Part shown: positions 1-5,571 of the stretch, in pieces | How the letters are laid out: every line of letters starts with the position of its first letter | Numbering within the stretch: position 1 is the first letter of the stretch | Assembly: GCA_013816275.1 (NCBI GenBank) | Contig: JACDER010000049.1 | Span: 1 to 8,322, forward strand | Length of the DNA: 8,322 nucleotides | Source of the DNA: Actinomycetota bacterium | GTDB taxonomy: Bacteria; Actinomycetota; Thermoleophilia; Gaiellales; Gaiellaceae | Direction of reading: 5' to 3' | The notes under the pieces: generated by a model | Databases searched by the model: none | What the model was told of the DNA's origin: nothing | The model's input: the letters and a program-made list of their open reading frames with translations, nothing else | Made by a program: the position numbers and the translations under genes

Positions 1-1
1 G

Positions 2-193
2 CAAGCCGCCAAGGGGCACCGGATCATGCGTAACGCGGATGACCCGAACCAGGTCTTCGTCCAGCTGGAGTTCGATTCGGCCGACGACGCCCGTGCGTTC
101 CGCGACAAGCTGATGAGCTCCGGCGCGCTCGACGGCGTCGAAGTCCTCACCGAGCCGACGGTGATCGAGGAGGCTGACGCCCAGACGTACTAA
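2..193 (+). CDS. C-terminal fragment of a small ABM/dimeric alpha-beta barrel-like protein (5' end outside window)
   Basis: An open frame enters from the left edge and ends at TAA 191-193, giving the last 63 residues. The piece reads like one ferredoxin-like repeat: a turn (NADDPNQ), a beta strand (VFVQLEF), a helix carrying DSADDARAFRDKL, a GALDGVEV segment, and an acidic tail ending DAQTY. The 'DPN-x-V-x-V-x-x-x-F/W ... A-x-x-F' pattern is common in antibiotic-biosynthesis-monooxygenase/DABB-like proteins of 100-110 aa, which are often heme-degrading, quinol-oxidising or simply uncharacterised. No catalytic residue can be judged from this half, so no enzyme function is assigned. Its stop overlaps the stop of the converging methyltransferase by 4 bp. 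The coding status is fairly sure; the family is a moderate-confidence pattern match. Confidence 0.6.
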   Translation, partial: QAAKGHRIMRNADDPNQVFVQLEFDSADDARAFRDKLMSSGALDGVEVLTEPTVIEEADAQTY

Positions 194-990
194 CGAACGC
201 CGATTCGCACGCGATAGCCGAAGAGAAAGGGCACGGTCCGGTCGCCGAGGATCCGGCGCGCGACCTCCTCCAGCTCGGCGACCCGTAGCTCGCGCTCGAG
301 CTCTGGATCGTCGACCGCGGCCGGCAGCCCGAGGCTGTACGCGAAGCCGACCACGCGGTCGGCGTCGCCGTCTTCGATCGAGTGCAGCAGCACCTCGCGG
401 CAGAAGCGGAACGGTCCGCTTTCCCGCATTCGGCCGAGATGCCCGCCCTTCTCCCAGCGGTCAGCGCCGCGCTGGATCTCCCGCAGCCGCCGCATCTCTC
501 CGCGCCTCCACTGGTACGCGTCGAACGCCTCGTCCACCTCCGGATCGATCACGGGCGGCCAGTCGTAGTCGTACGCGGCGAAGAGACCGCCGGGCCGGAG
601 GATGCGCGCCGCCTCCGCGAATGTCGGCTCGGGATCCATCCAGTGGAGCGCCTGGGAGCAGGTGACGATGTCCGTGCAACCGTCGGCCAGACCGGTGTCC
701 TGGGCGAACCCCTCCCGGTACTCGACGCCCGGTGCCGAGGTGGCCGCTGCGAGCATCGCCGGGTTGGGCTCGACGCCGACGATGCGCTCGGCGCGTCCGC
801 TCCAGGCGCGCGTCGAGAGCCCCGTCCCGCACGCGAAGTCGACGACGAGCGCCGGCCGCTCGACCCGCGCGTAGCGGCAGAGCGCGTCCAGCAGGGCGGC
901 CGGAGGACGAGGCCGGTGACGGTCGTAGCCCGCGGCGAACCCCGGGCGGTCGTAGCCTGAGCTGTCGATCAGCTTGCGCGAAAACTCCAC
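190..990 (-). CDS. Class I SAM-dependent methyltransferase (Methyltransf_11/25 type)
   Basis: The gene encodes 266 aa from a GTG at 990-988. SAM-binding motif I is VVDFACGTG (49-57), the acidic loop after beta-2 is VEPNP (73-77), and the post-motif segment DIVTCSQALHWMD (107-119) precedes RILRPGG (129-135). This is the usual layout of small-molecule methyltransferases. The N-terminus (FSRKLIDSSGYDRPGFAAGYD, minus its last residue, then RHRP) matches the 'YD-x-x-RP' opening of the family, which supports the GTG although the frame stays open far upstream. The GTG shares its first base with the TAG of the K+ channel (TAGTG), so translation is probably coupled. A GAGGAG lies at 1005-1010, farther away than ideal. 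The substrate cannot be read from the sequence. Reading upstream in the same frame would only give a low-complexity Arg/Pro/Ala shadow of the channel gene. Confidence 0.9.
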   Translation of the reverse strand: MEFSRKLIDSSGYDRPGFAAGYDRHRPRPPAALLDALCRYARVERPALVVDFACGTGLSTRAWSGRAERIVGVEPNPAMLAAATSAPGVEYREGFAQDTGLADGCTDIVTCSQALHWMDPEPTFAEAARILRPGGLFAAYDYDWPPVIDPEVDEAFDAYQWRRGEMRRLREIQRGADRWEKGGHLGRMRESGPFRFCREVLLHSIEDGDADRVVGFAYSLGLPAAVDDPELERELRVAELEEVARRILGDRTVPFLFGYRVRIGVR

Positions 991-1697
991 TAGCGCGCGA
1001 CCCGCTCCTCGACCCGGTGGAGCTCGTCCAGGATCCGCTGTTCGGTCTCGCGGATTCGATCCGCACTCGAGCGACCGTGGATGAAGCGCTCGGCGACCGC
1101 TCCGGTGAGGACTGCAATGAAGCCGATGCCCACGACCATGATGACCGCGGCGATGACGCGGCCGCTGTCCGTGTGCGGGACGATGTCGCCGTAGCCGACG
1201 GTGGTTGCCGTCTCGAGCGCAAACCAGACGCCGTCCCAGGTCGACTTCACCGCTGCGTTGTGGCTCTCTTCCACCGAAGTGAACGCGGCTCCGCCGCCGA
1301 GGATGGTGATCACCGCCAGCACAGCGGCATAGCGCAGGCCCTCGAGCGAGAAGGTCCTCCGCGCGACAGGCCCGAGCCGGAGCAGACGGAGCAGGCGCAG
1401 GAGTCGAAGCGTCCGGATCGCGCTCAGGCTGCTCGGCAGGACCGGCGGGGACAGGACGACGATCGCAAGCTCGAGCGGATGCGTGCGTAGCCAGTGCCAC
1501 CGGTTGGGCTGCAGAACGAGCATCAGCACGAGCTCGATCACGAAGAGCGACCAGGTCACCCAGTCGAGCACGTCCGCAATGGTCTGCCACGGGTCGCCGA
1601 GCGACGACTCCTGGATCAGCATCGTCGGGATCACCGCCAGGGCCGCGAGCAGGATCGGGATCTCGAGCCATTTTTCGACACGATCGGCCCGGTTCAC
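990..1697 (-). CDS. Compact six-TM voltage-gated-type potassium channel (ion transport/Ion_trans_2 family)
   Basis: The protein has 235 aa from a GTG at 1697-1695. Likely segments are S1 at about 13-29, S2 at about 41-63 (with acidic E55), and S3 at about 74-88. S4 is at about 93-114, with arginines at every third position (R95, R98, R101, R104, R107) as in voltage sensors. S5 is at about 121-141, the pore helix and selectivity filter TTVGYGD at 165-171, and S6 at about 180-202. A short charged tail (about 210-235) looks helical or coiled-coil. The canonical TVGYGD filter indicates K+ selectivity. The family is established; gating by voltage is inferred from S4. The methyltransferase follows with a 1-bp overlap. 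The gene is divergent from the 64-aa ORF at 1745, and a TACGGT -10-like hexamer lies 8 nt before the start with no Shine-Dalgarno, suggesting a leaderless mRNA. The start is moderately certain, because no other start fits before S1. Confidence 0.92.
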   Translation of the reverse strand: MNRADRVEKWLEIPILLAALAVIPTMLIQESSLGDPWQTIADVLDWVTWSLFVIELVLMLVLQPNRWHWLRTHPLELAIVVLSPPVLPSSLSAIRTLRLLRLLRLLRLGPVARRTFSLEGLRYAAVLAVITILGGGAAFTSVEESHNAAVKSTWDGVWFALETATTVGYGDIVPHTDSGRVIAAVIMVVGIGFIAVLTGAVAERFIHGRSSADRIRETEQRILDELHRVEERVAR

Positions 1698-1705
1698 GAA
1701 CGGGG

Positions 1706-1711
1706 ACCGTA
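1706..1711 (-). promoter_or_regulatory. Candidate -10 element (TACGGT) of the K+ channel gene, leaderless
   Basis: On the minus strand TACGGT fits the TANNNT -10 pattern and ends 8 nt before the GTG at 1697, so initiation would fall at or within a couple of bases of the start codon. No convincing -35 or Shine-Dalgarno is visible. The expected -35 position (about 1728-1734) overlaps the opposing candidate -10 at 1731-1736. Confidence 0.45.
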
Positions 1712-1730
1712 CTGAGCGGGTCGGAGGTTC

Positions 1731-1736
1731 TACCCT
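1731..1736 (+). promoter_or_regulatory. Candidate -10 element (TACCCT) of the 64-aa epsilon-like gene, leaderless
   Basis: TACCCT fits TANNNT and ends 8 nt before the ATG at 1745, the spacing expected for a leaderless transcript. No ribosome-binding site lies immediately upstream of the ATG. The only purine run, GGAGG-like at 1723-1727, is 17 or more nt away. No clear -35 is seen. Confidence 0.45.
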
Positions 1737-1744
1737 GTAGCCCG

Positions 1745-1939
1745 ATGAACGTGGAGATCACACCCGCGCCGAGCGAGGAGGAGCGAGAGGCGATCGAGAC
1801 CGCGCTCCGCGGGCTGGTCGCCGGAGCTGCGACTCATCCCGCGTACGCGAGCGCCTGGCGGCAGGCCGGGATCCGCGAGGCGGCCGAAGGTCAGGCGGTT
1901 GCGCGGCTCCGCAGCAGCTTCGGCGCCGCGCGCGCGTAG
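1745..1939 (+). CDS. Small protein resembling acyl-CoA carboxylase epsilon subunit
   Basis: The protein has 64 aa from an ATG. The N-terminal part is a short strand (VEITPAP) followed by an acidic helix (SEEEREAIETALRGLV). Then come a 'YASAWRQAGIREA' segment (34-46) and a basic tail ending RSSFGAARA. The layout of a beta strand, the 'PSEEE...AI..AL' helix, 'SAWR-x-A-x-x-REA' and a basic Gly/Ala/Arg C-terminus resembles the small epsilon subunits (ACC_epsilon-like) that stabilise actinobacterial acyl-CoA carboxylases. This is recognition by pattern, not by a profile search. A biotin carboxylase/BCCP gene 515 bp away on the same strand supports the idea. The 3' end overlaps the convergent pgsA by 49 bp, and the C-terminal residues are within that overlap. 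No carboxyltransferase beta gene is in the window. Confidence 0.6.
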   Translation: MNVEITPAPSEEEREAIETALRGLVAGAATHPAYASAWRQAGIREAAEGQAVARLRSSFGAARA

Positions 1940-2433
1940 TCGAGGCCCGAGACCCAGGTCAGGACGACCGCGACCAGCAGCGCCCACCAGGCGGCTCGGT
2001 CGGTCCACGTGCCGGCGGCCGCGAATCCGCCGATGGCCGCCGCCGTCGCCTGCGACCACGTCTTCAGCTTCCCCAGGTCGCGCGCATGCATGACGACGCC
2101 CCGCTCGAGCGCGGCGAGTCGCAGCCCCGACACGAGGAACTCCCTCGCCACGATCGCCGCCACCATCCACCCCGGAAAGACGCCCTGATCGATCAGGACT
2201 ACGAGCACGGCGATGACGAGGATCTTGTCCGCGACCGGATCGAGCAGCGAGCCCAGCGTGGACGTCCGTCCGCGCCGGCGCGCGACGCGCCCGTCGAACC
2301 AGTCGGTCGCCATCGCGACCACGAATAGTGCCGTCGCCCAGTAGTTGTGCCCCCGGAAGTCGATCGCGTACAGGCCGACGACGAACGGCACCGAGGCAAT
2401 GCGCGCCACCGTCAGCTGATCGGCCAGGCCCAT
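1891..2433 (-). CDS. pgsA: CDP-diacylglycerol--glycerol-3-phosphate 3-phosphatidyltransferase
   Basis: This 180-aa membrane protein makes phosphatidylglycerophosphate from CDP-diacylglycerol and glycerol-3-phosphate, the committed step to phosphatidylglycerol. The CDP-alcohol phosphotransferase signature D-x2-D-G-x2-A-R-x8-G-x3-D-x3-D is complete (D44, D47, G48, A51, R52, G61, D65, D69). The opening GLADQLTVARIASVP and the cytosolic GKLKT (121-125) are typical of PgsA rather than of other family members. Hydrophobic segments lie at about 14-26, 31-43, 70-82, 87-105, 130-141 and 148-163. I chose the ATG at 2433; a TTG at 2454 in frame would add MLHILLI, which homologs lack. The start is 20 bp from divergent accC, and the 3' end overlaps the epsilon-like gene. 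A TATTCT hexamer 7 nt upstream and no Shine-Dalgarno suggest a leaderless mRNA. Confidence 0.93.
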   Translation of the reverse strand: MGLADQLTVARIASVPFVVGLYAIDFRGHNYWATALFVVAMATDWFDGRVARRRGRTSTLGSLLDPVADKILVIAVLVVLIDQGVFPGWMVAAIVAREFLVSGLRLAALERGVVMHARDLGKLKTWSQATAAAIGGFAAAGTWTDRAAWWALLVAVVLTWVSGLDYARAAPKLLRSRATA

Positions 2434-2437
2434 GATT

Positions 2438-2443
2438 AGGAGA
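2438..2443 (+). promoter_or_regulatory. Ribosome-binding site (AGGAGA) of the biotin carboxylase gene
   Basis: AGGAGA lies 10 nt before the ATG at 2454 and supports that start. An ATG at 2446 is closer to the site but out of frame. The site lies in the 20-bp gap shared with the divergent pgsA start. Confidence 0.65.
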
Positions 2444-2446
2444 ATA
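2441..2446 (-). promoter_or_regulatory. Candidate -10 element (TATTCT) of pgsA, leaderless
   Basis: The minus-strand hexamer TATTCT ends 7 nt before the pgsA ATG at 2433, placing the start of transcription at or near the start codon. On the plus strand the same bases overlap the AGGAGA ribosome-binding site of accC. No convincing -35 is seen; it would lie inside the first codons of accC at about 2464-2470. Confidence 0.45.
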
Positions 2447-2453
2447 TGCAGCA

Positions 2454-4217
2454 ATGGGTTTCTCGAAGGTGCTCGTTGCCAACAGAAGCGAGATCGCGAT
2501 CCGGATCTTCCGCACCCTGCGGGAGCTCGGGATCGGAGCGGTTGCGGTCTACTCGGAGGCAGACCGGGGGTCGCTCCACGTTGCGTATGCCGACGAGGCG
2601 TACCTGATCGGGCCGCCCCCGGCCGCGCAGAGCTACCTGAACGTCGAGCGAATCCTCGAGACGGCGCGGCGCGCCGGCGCAGAGGCGATTCATCCGGGCT
2701 ACGGCTTCCTGGCCGAGAACGCGGGGTTCGCGCGCGCGTGCGAAGACGCGGGAATCGTCTGGATCGGCCCCCCGCCGGAGGCGATCGAGGCGATGGGCTC
2801 GAAGGTCGAGGCGCGCGAGCGTATGCAGGCGGCGGGCGTGCCGATCATCCCGGGGACGACCGAGCCGGTGGAGTCCGTCGAGGCGGTCGTTGCGCTCGGG
2901 GAAGAGTACGGCTGGCCGCTCGCGATCAAGGCGGCTGCGGCCGGCGGCGGGAAGGGGCTCAAGGTCGCGCAATCTCCAGAGGAGGCCGAGCGCGCGTTCC
3001 TGTCGGCGCGCCGCGAGGGTGAGTCGTACTTCGCGGATCCGACCGTGTACGTCGAGCGCTACCTCGAGGATCCCCGGCACGTCGAAGTACAGGTCGTAGC
3101 GGACGCGCACGGGAACGTCGTCCACCTGGGAGAGCGCGACTGCACGATCCAGCGCCGCCACCAGAAGCTCGTCGAGGAAACGCCGTCGCCGGCGGTTTCA
3201 CCCGAGCTGCGCGAGCGCATCGGCGGGATCGCGGTCGATGCAGCCCGCGCGGTCGGCTACCGGAGCGCCGGGACGATGGAAGGCCTCCTCTCGCGCGAGG
3301 GCGAGTACTTCTTCCTCGAGATGAACACGAGGATCCAGGTCGAGCATCCGGTGACCGAGCTCGTGACCGGATTCGATCTCGTCCGTGAGCAGGTGCTGAT
3401 CGCGGCGGGCGAGCCGCTCTCGTTCCGTCAGGAGGACGTCCGCTTCACGGGGCACGCGATCGAGTGCCGGATCAACGCCGAGGATGTGTCTGCCGGCTTC
3501 CTGCCCACGCCCGGGACGATCACCGCGTACCGCGAGCCGGCCGGGCCGGGCGTCCGCGTCGATTCCGGAGTCCGCGAGGACTCGGAGGTCTCGGGCACCT
3601 ACGACCCGCTGATCGCCAAGCTGTGCGTGCACGGCGTCGACCGCGAGCACGCGCGCCGGCGGATGCTCCGCGCCCTCGAGGAATACGTGATCGAGGGCCC
3701 GAAGACCCTGATCGGCTTCCACCGCGCGCTCCTCGCGCATCCCTGCTTCGTCGAGGGCGAGACGTGCTTCGGGCTGGTCGAGTCGGAACTGCTGGCCCGG
3801 CAGGCCGAGGAGCTGACGCCTGCTCAGGTGTCGAGAGCCAACGGGCGGCGTCTTGATACGCGAACCTCGCTGGTCGAGCTCGACGGCCGCCGCTACGAGA
3901 TCAGCCTGCTCGTCCCCGAACCTGACTACAAGGAGCTCGTCCGCAAGCGACGGGAGCGGCAACGGAGCGGCCACGGCGCTGCGGCCCGTGACGCGGTCGC
4001 CAGTCCGATGCAGGGCACCGTGCTGGCCGTCGACGTGAAGGACGGCGACGAGGTGTCCGCCGGCCAGGTTCTCTGCATCGTCGAGGCGATGAAGATGGAG
4101 AACGAGATCACCGCGCATCGCGACGGAGTCGTGACAGAGCTGTGTGTCGCAGCCGGAGAGGCCGTCCAGGTGGGCCAGGTGATCTGCGTGATCTCGCAGA
4201 ATGGCGACGGCTCGTAA
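2454..4217 (+). CDS. accA: Acyl-CoA (acetyl/propionyl-CoA) carboxylase alpha chain: biotin carboxylase fused to BCCP
   Basis: The 587-aa biotin-dependent subunit carboxylates biotin with ATP and bicarbonate, then carries CO2 to a separate carboxyltransferase beta subunit to make malonyl- or methylmalonyl-CoA. The biotin carboxylase core spans about 1-447. It has K117, K159, the glycine-rich loop GGGKG (164-168), C230, HQK (236-238), metal ligands E276 and E289/N291, and EMNTRIQVEHPVTE (289-302). A linker of about 450-510 follows. The biotinyl domain (about 513-583) carries EAMKMEN with the acceptor lysine K547. Length and order match actinobacterial AccA-type alpha chains (about 590-600 aa) rather than the separate AccC/AccB of E. 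coli. The ATG has AGGAGA upstream. The next gene overlaps its end by 17 bp. All catalytic residues I checked are present. Acyl-CoA preference is set by the beta subunit, which is not in the window. Confidence 0.97.
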   Translation: MGFSKVLVANRSEIAIRIFRTLRELGIGAVAVYSEADRGSLHVAYADEAYLIGPPPAAQSYLNVERILETARRAGAEAIHPGYGFLAENAGFARACEDAGIVWIGPPPEAIEAMGSKVEARERMQAAGVPIIPGTTEPVESVEAVVALGEEYGWPLAIKAAAAGGGKGLKVAQSPEEAERAFLSARREGESYFADPTVYVERYLEDPRHVEVQVVADAHGNVVHLGERDCTIQRRHQKLVEETPSPAVSPELRERIGGIAVDAARAVGYRSAGTMEGLLSREGEYFFLEMNTRIQVEHPVTELVTGFDLVREQVLIAAGEPLSFRQEDVRFTGHAIECRINAEDVSAGFLPTPGTITAYREPAGPGVRVDSGVREDSEVSGTYDPLIAKLCVHGVDREHARRRMLRALEEYVIEGPKTLIGFHRALLAHPCFVEGETCFGLVESELLARQAEELTPAQVSRANGRRLDTRTSLVELDGRRYEISLLVPEPDYKELVRKRRERQRSGHGAAARDAVASPMQGTVLAVDVKDGDEVSAGQVLCIVEAMKMENEITAHRDGVVTELCVAAGEAVQVGQVICVISQNGDGS

Positions 4218-5070
4218 GCCGCTCTGCGCCGAGGTGTCGGCGAGCCTCGGCGAGCCGCTGGGCGCGACGGCGAGCCGGATCGACCACTGGATCCTGCTCG
4301 AGTACCGCGGGCTCTGGAGCCCGGATCCGCTGCGCGGGAGCATGCTCGACCCCGCCGTCAAGGCTCATCTCGCCGACCTGGTCTCGCATGCGCCGAAGGC
4401 GCGGCTCCTTTTCATCCGGCGCCCGCGCCAGGAGCGGCACGGCGTTGTCTGCTTCACGGCGACGACGAGGGAGAGCGGGGCACAGATCTACCGCCGGGAC
4501 CTCGAGGTGCACGAGGAGCTCGTCGGCCTCGACCTGTTCGGCGCCGATCGCGGCGAAGCGGTCGACGGCCCGCTGTTCGCGGTGTGCACCCACGGCAAGC
4601 GCGACCGCTGCTGCGCGCGGTACGGCCGCCCGCTGTACGACGCGCTCCGCGACCAGGTCGACCCCGACTGGGTCTGGCAGTGCACGCACGTCGGCGGCGA
4701 CCGCTTCGCCGGCAATCTCGTCTGCTTCCCCGAAGGCCTGTACTTCGGACGGGTGGGCCTGGGGGACGTGCTCCCGCTGCTCGACCATTACCTGGGGGGC
4801 AGCATCTACCTCGATTGCTATCGCGGCCGCTGCGCGTACTCGATGGCCGTGCAGGCCGCCGAGCGGGCGCTGCGCGAGCGGGCCGGCCTGATCGGGATCG
4901 ACGACCTGCGCCTGGCCGGCTCGGAGCGCGACGATGACGGCTGGACGGTCGCGTTCGAGGCCGGCGGCGAGCTGCACGAGTTCCGTGTGGTCGCAGTGGA
5001 GGGAGAGCCGGTGTACATGACCTGTGACTCGGACGAGCTGAAGCGCCCGATCCGGTACGTCGTCCAGTAG
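4201..5070 (+). CDS. Sucrase/ferredoxin-like family protein (thioredoxin-fold [2Fe-2S] type)
   Basis: The protein has 289 aa. The N-terminus has the family opening: Cys at C9, GEPLGATA (17-24), then WILLEYRGLW (30-39). The cluster region reads VCTHGKRDRCC (128-138), then CTHVGGDRFAGNLVCFPEG (161-179) and YFGRV (181-185). These are hallmarks of the sucrase/ferredoxin-like family, whose yeast relative Apd1 binds a [2Fe-2S] cluster with cysteines and a histidine-containing HxGGH motif. Here the equivalent is H163-x-GGD, so only one histidine of that pair is present; C129, C137/C138, C161 and C175 are candidate ligands. 'Sucrase' is a legacy name and no sugar cleavage is implied. The ATG lies inside the end of the carboxylase gene with no Shine-Dalgarno, so translation is probably coupled. 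It may be a redox partner, but its substrate is unknown. Confidence 0.88.
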   Translation: MATARKPLCAEVSASLGEPLGATASRIDHWILLEYRGLWSPDPLRGSMLDPAVKAHLADLVSHAPKARLLFIRRPRQERHGVVCFTATTRESGAQIYRRDLEVHEELVGLDLFGADRGEAVDGPLFAVCTHGKRDRCCARYGRPLYDALRDQVDPDWVWQCTHVGGDRFAGNLVCFPEGLYFGRVGLGDVLPLLDHYLGGSIYLDCYRGRCAYSMAVQAAERALRERAGLIGIDDLRLAGSERDDDGWTVAFEAGGELHEFRVVAVEGEPVYMTCDSDELKRPIRYVVQ

Positions 5071-5571
5071 GTGATGCAACGCGTAGCCGTGCTCGGCGCG
5101 GGCGGAGCGGGGAAGACGGAGCTGGCGCGCGTGCTCTCGCGCCGCACGGGGCTCCCGGTCGTCCACCTCGATCGCCTGTTCTGGCGCGAGGGGTGGACTC
5201 CCGCTCCGCCGGAGGAGTTTCGGAGCGCACTCGACGACGCGATCGCTGGGGAGCGATGGATCGTCGACGGCAACTTCCTGAGCGCAGGTGACGCGCGCTT
5301 CGAGAGGGCCGACACCGTCGTCTTCCTGGACCTGCCACGGCTCACCTGCCTGGTGCGCGTCCTGCGCCGGGCGGTGCGTGACCGGGGCCGCTCGCGGCCG
5401 GATCTGCCGGAAGGCTGCCGCGAGGGCGTCGACTGGCCCTTCCTGAAGTGGATCTGGCGGTTTCCGCGGGACGATCGCCCGCGCATCCTCGACCGGCTCG
5501 AGCAGATTCCGGCGGAGGCGGTCCACTTGCGGTCGCCGGCTGACGTCAGACGCTACGTAGCGTCGCTCTGA
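5071..5571 (+). CDS. P-loop kinase-like ATPase of the FlaR/DNA topology modulation (adenylate-kinase-like) family
   Basis: The protein has 166 aa, starting at GTG 5071 or ATG 5074, directly after the TAG of the preceding gene (no gap, so coupled). The Walker A motif GAGGAGKT occupies residues 9-16. It is followed by the family landmarks HLDRLFWREGW (32-42), WIVDGNF (63-69), ADTVVFLDLPR (80-90, Walker B-like) and the arginine-rich lid RSRPDLPEGCREG (107-119). A short C-terminal domain (FLKWIWRFPRDDRPRIL) ends it. These match small proteins called 'topology modulation protein' or FlaR, which look like nucleoside/nucleotide kinases but have no firmly established substrate. The 3' end overlaps the JmjC gene by 19 bp and carries a palindrome. 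Family assignment is confident; the name should not be taken as proof of a DNA topology role. Confidence 0.9.
   Translation: MMQRVAVLGAGGAGKTELARVLSRRTGLPVVHLDRLFWREGWTPAPPEEFRSALDDAIAGERWIVDGNFLSAGDARFERADTVVFLDLPRLTCLVRVLRRAVRDRGRSRPDLPEGCREGVDWPFLKWIWRFPRDDRPRILDRLEQIPAEAVHLRSPADVRRYVASL
5549..5564. repeat. Perfect 16-bp palindrome at the convergent gene junction (possible bidirectional stem-loop)
   Basis: GACGCTACGTAGCGTC is its own reverse complement and can fold as a 6-bp stem with an ACGT loop in RNA from either strand. It lies across the overlapping 3' ends of the P-loop gene (+) and the JmjC gene (-), and its centre supplies the TAG of the latter. A second palindrome, CTGACGTCAG (5540-5549), abuts it. 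No U-tract follows on either strand, so it is not a standard intrinsic terminator. A chance palindrome in coding DNA is possible. Confidence 0.4.

Noticed and set aside
382..1490. Plus-strand open frames opposite the methyltransferase and channel
   Set aside because: Arg/Pro-rich shadows with no motifs; the minus-strand genes are clear.
991..1761. Upstream in-frame extension of the methyltransferase to about 523 aa
   Set aside because: The added sequence is an Arg/Pro/Ala-rich read-through of the K+ channel gene in another frame. The methyltransferase homology begins right after the GTG at 990.
2434..2454. TTG at 2454 as the start of pgsA
   Set aside because: It adds seven residues not seen in typical PgsA and overlaps the carboxylase start. 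The ATG at 2433 gives the normal N-terminus.
3198..5526. Long minus-strand open frames opposite the carboxylase and sucrase/ferredoxin genes
   Set aside because: They are products of codon bias in GC-rich DNA: no recognisable motifs, while the plus strand encodes well-conserved families.
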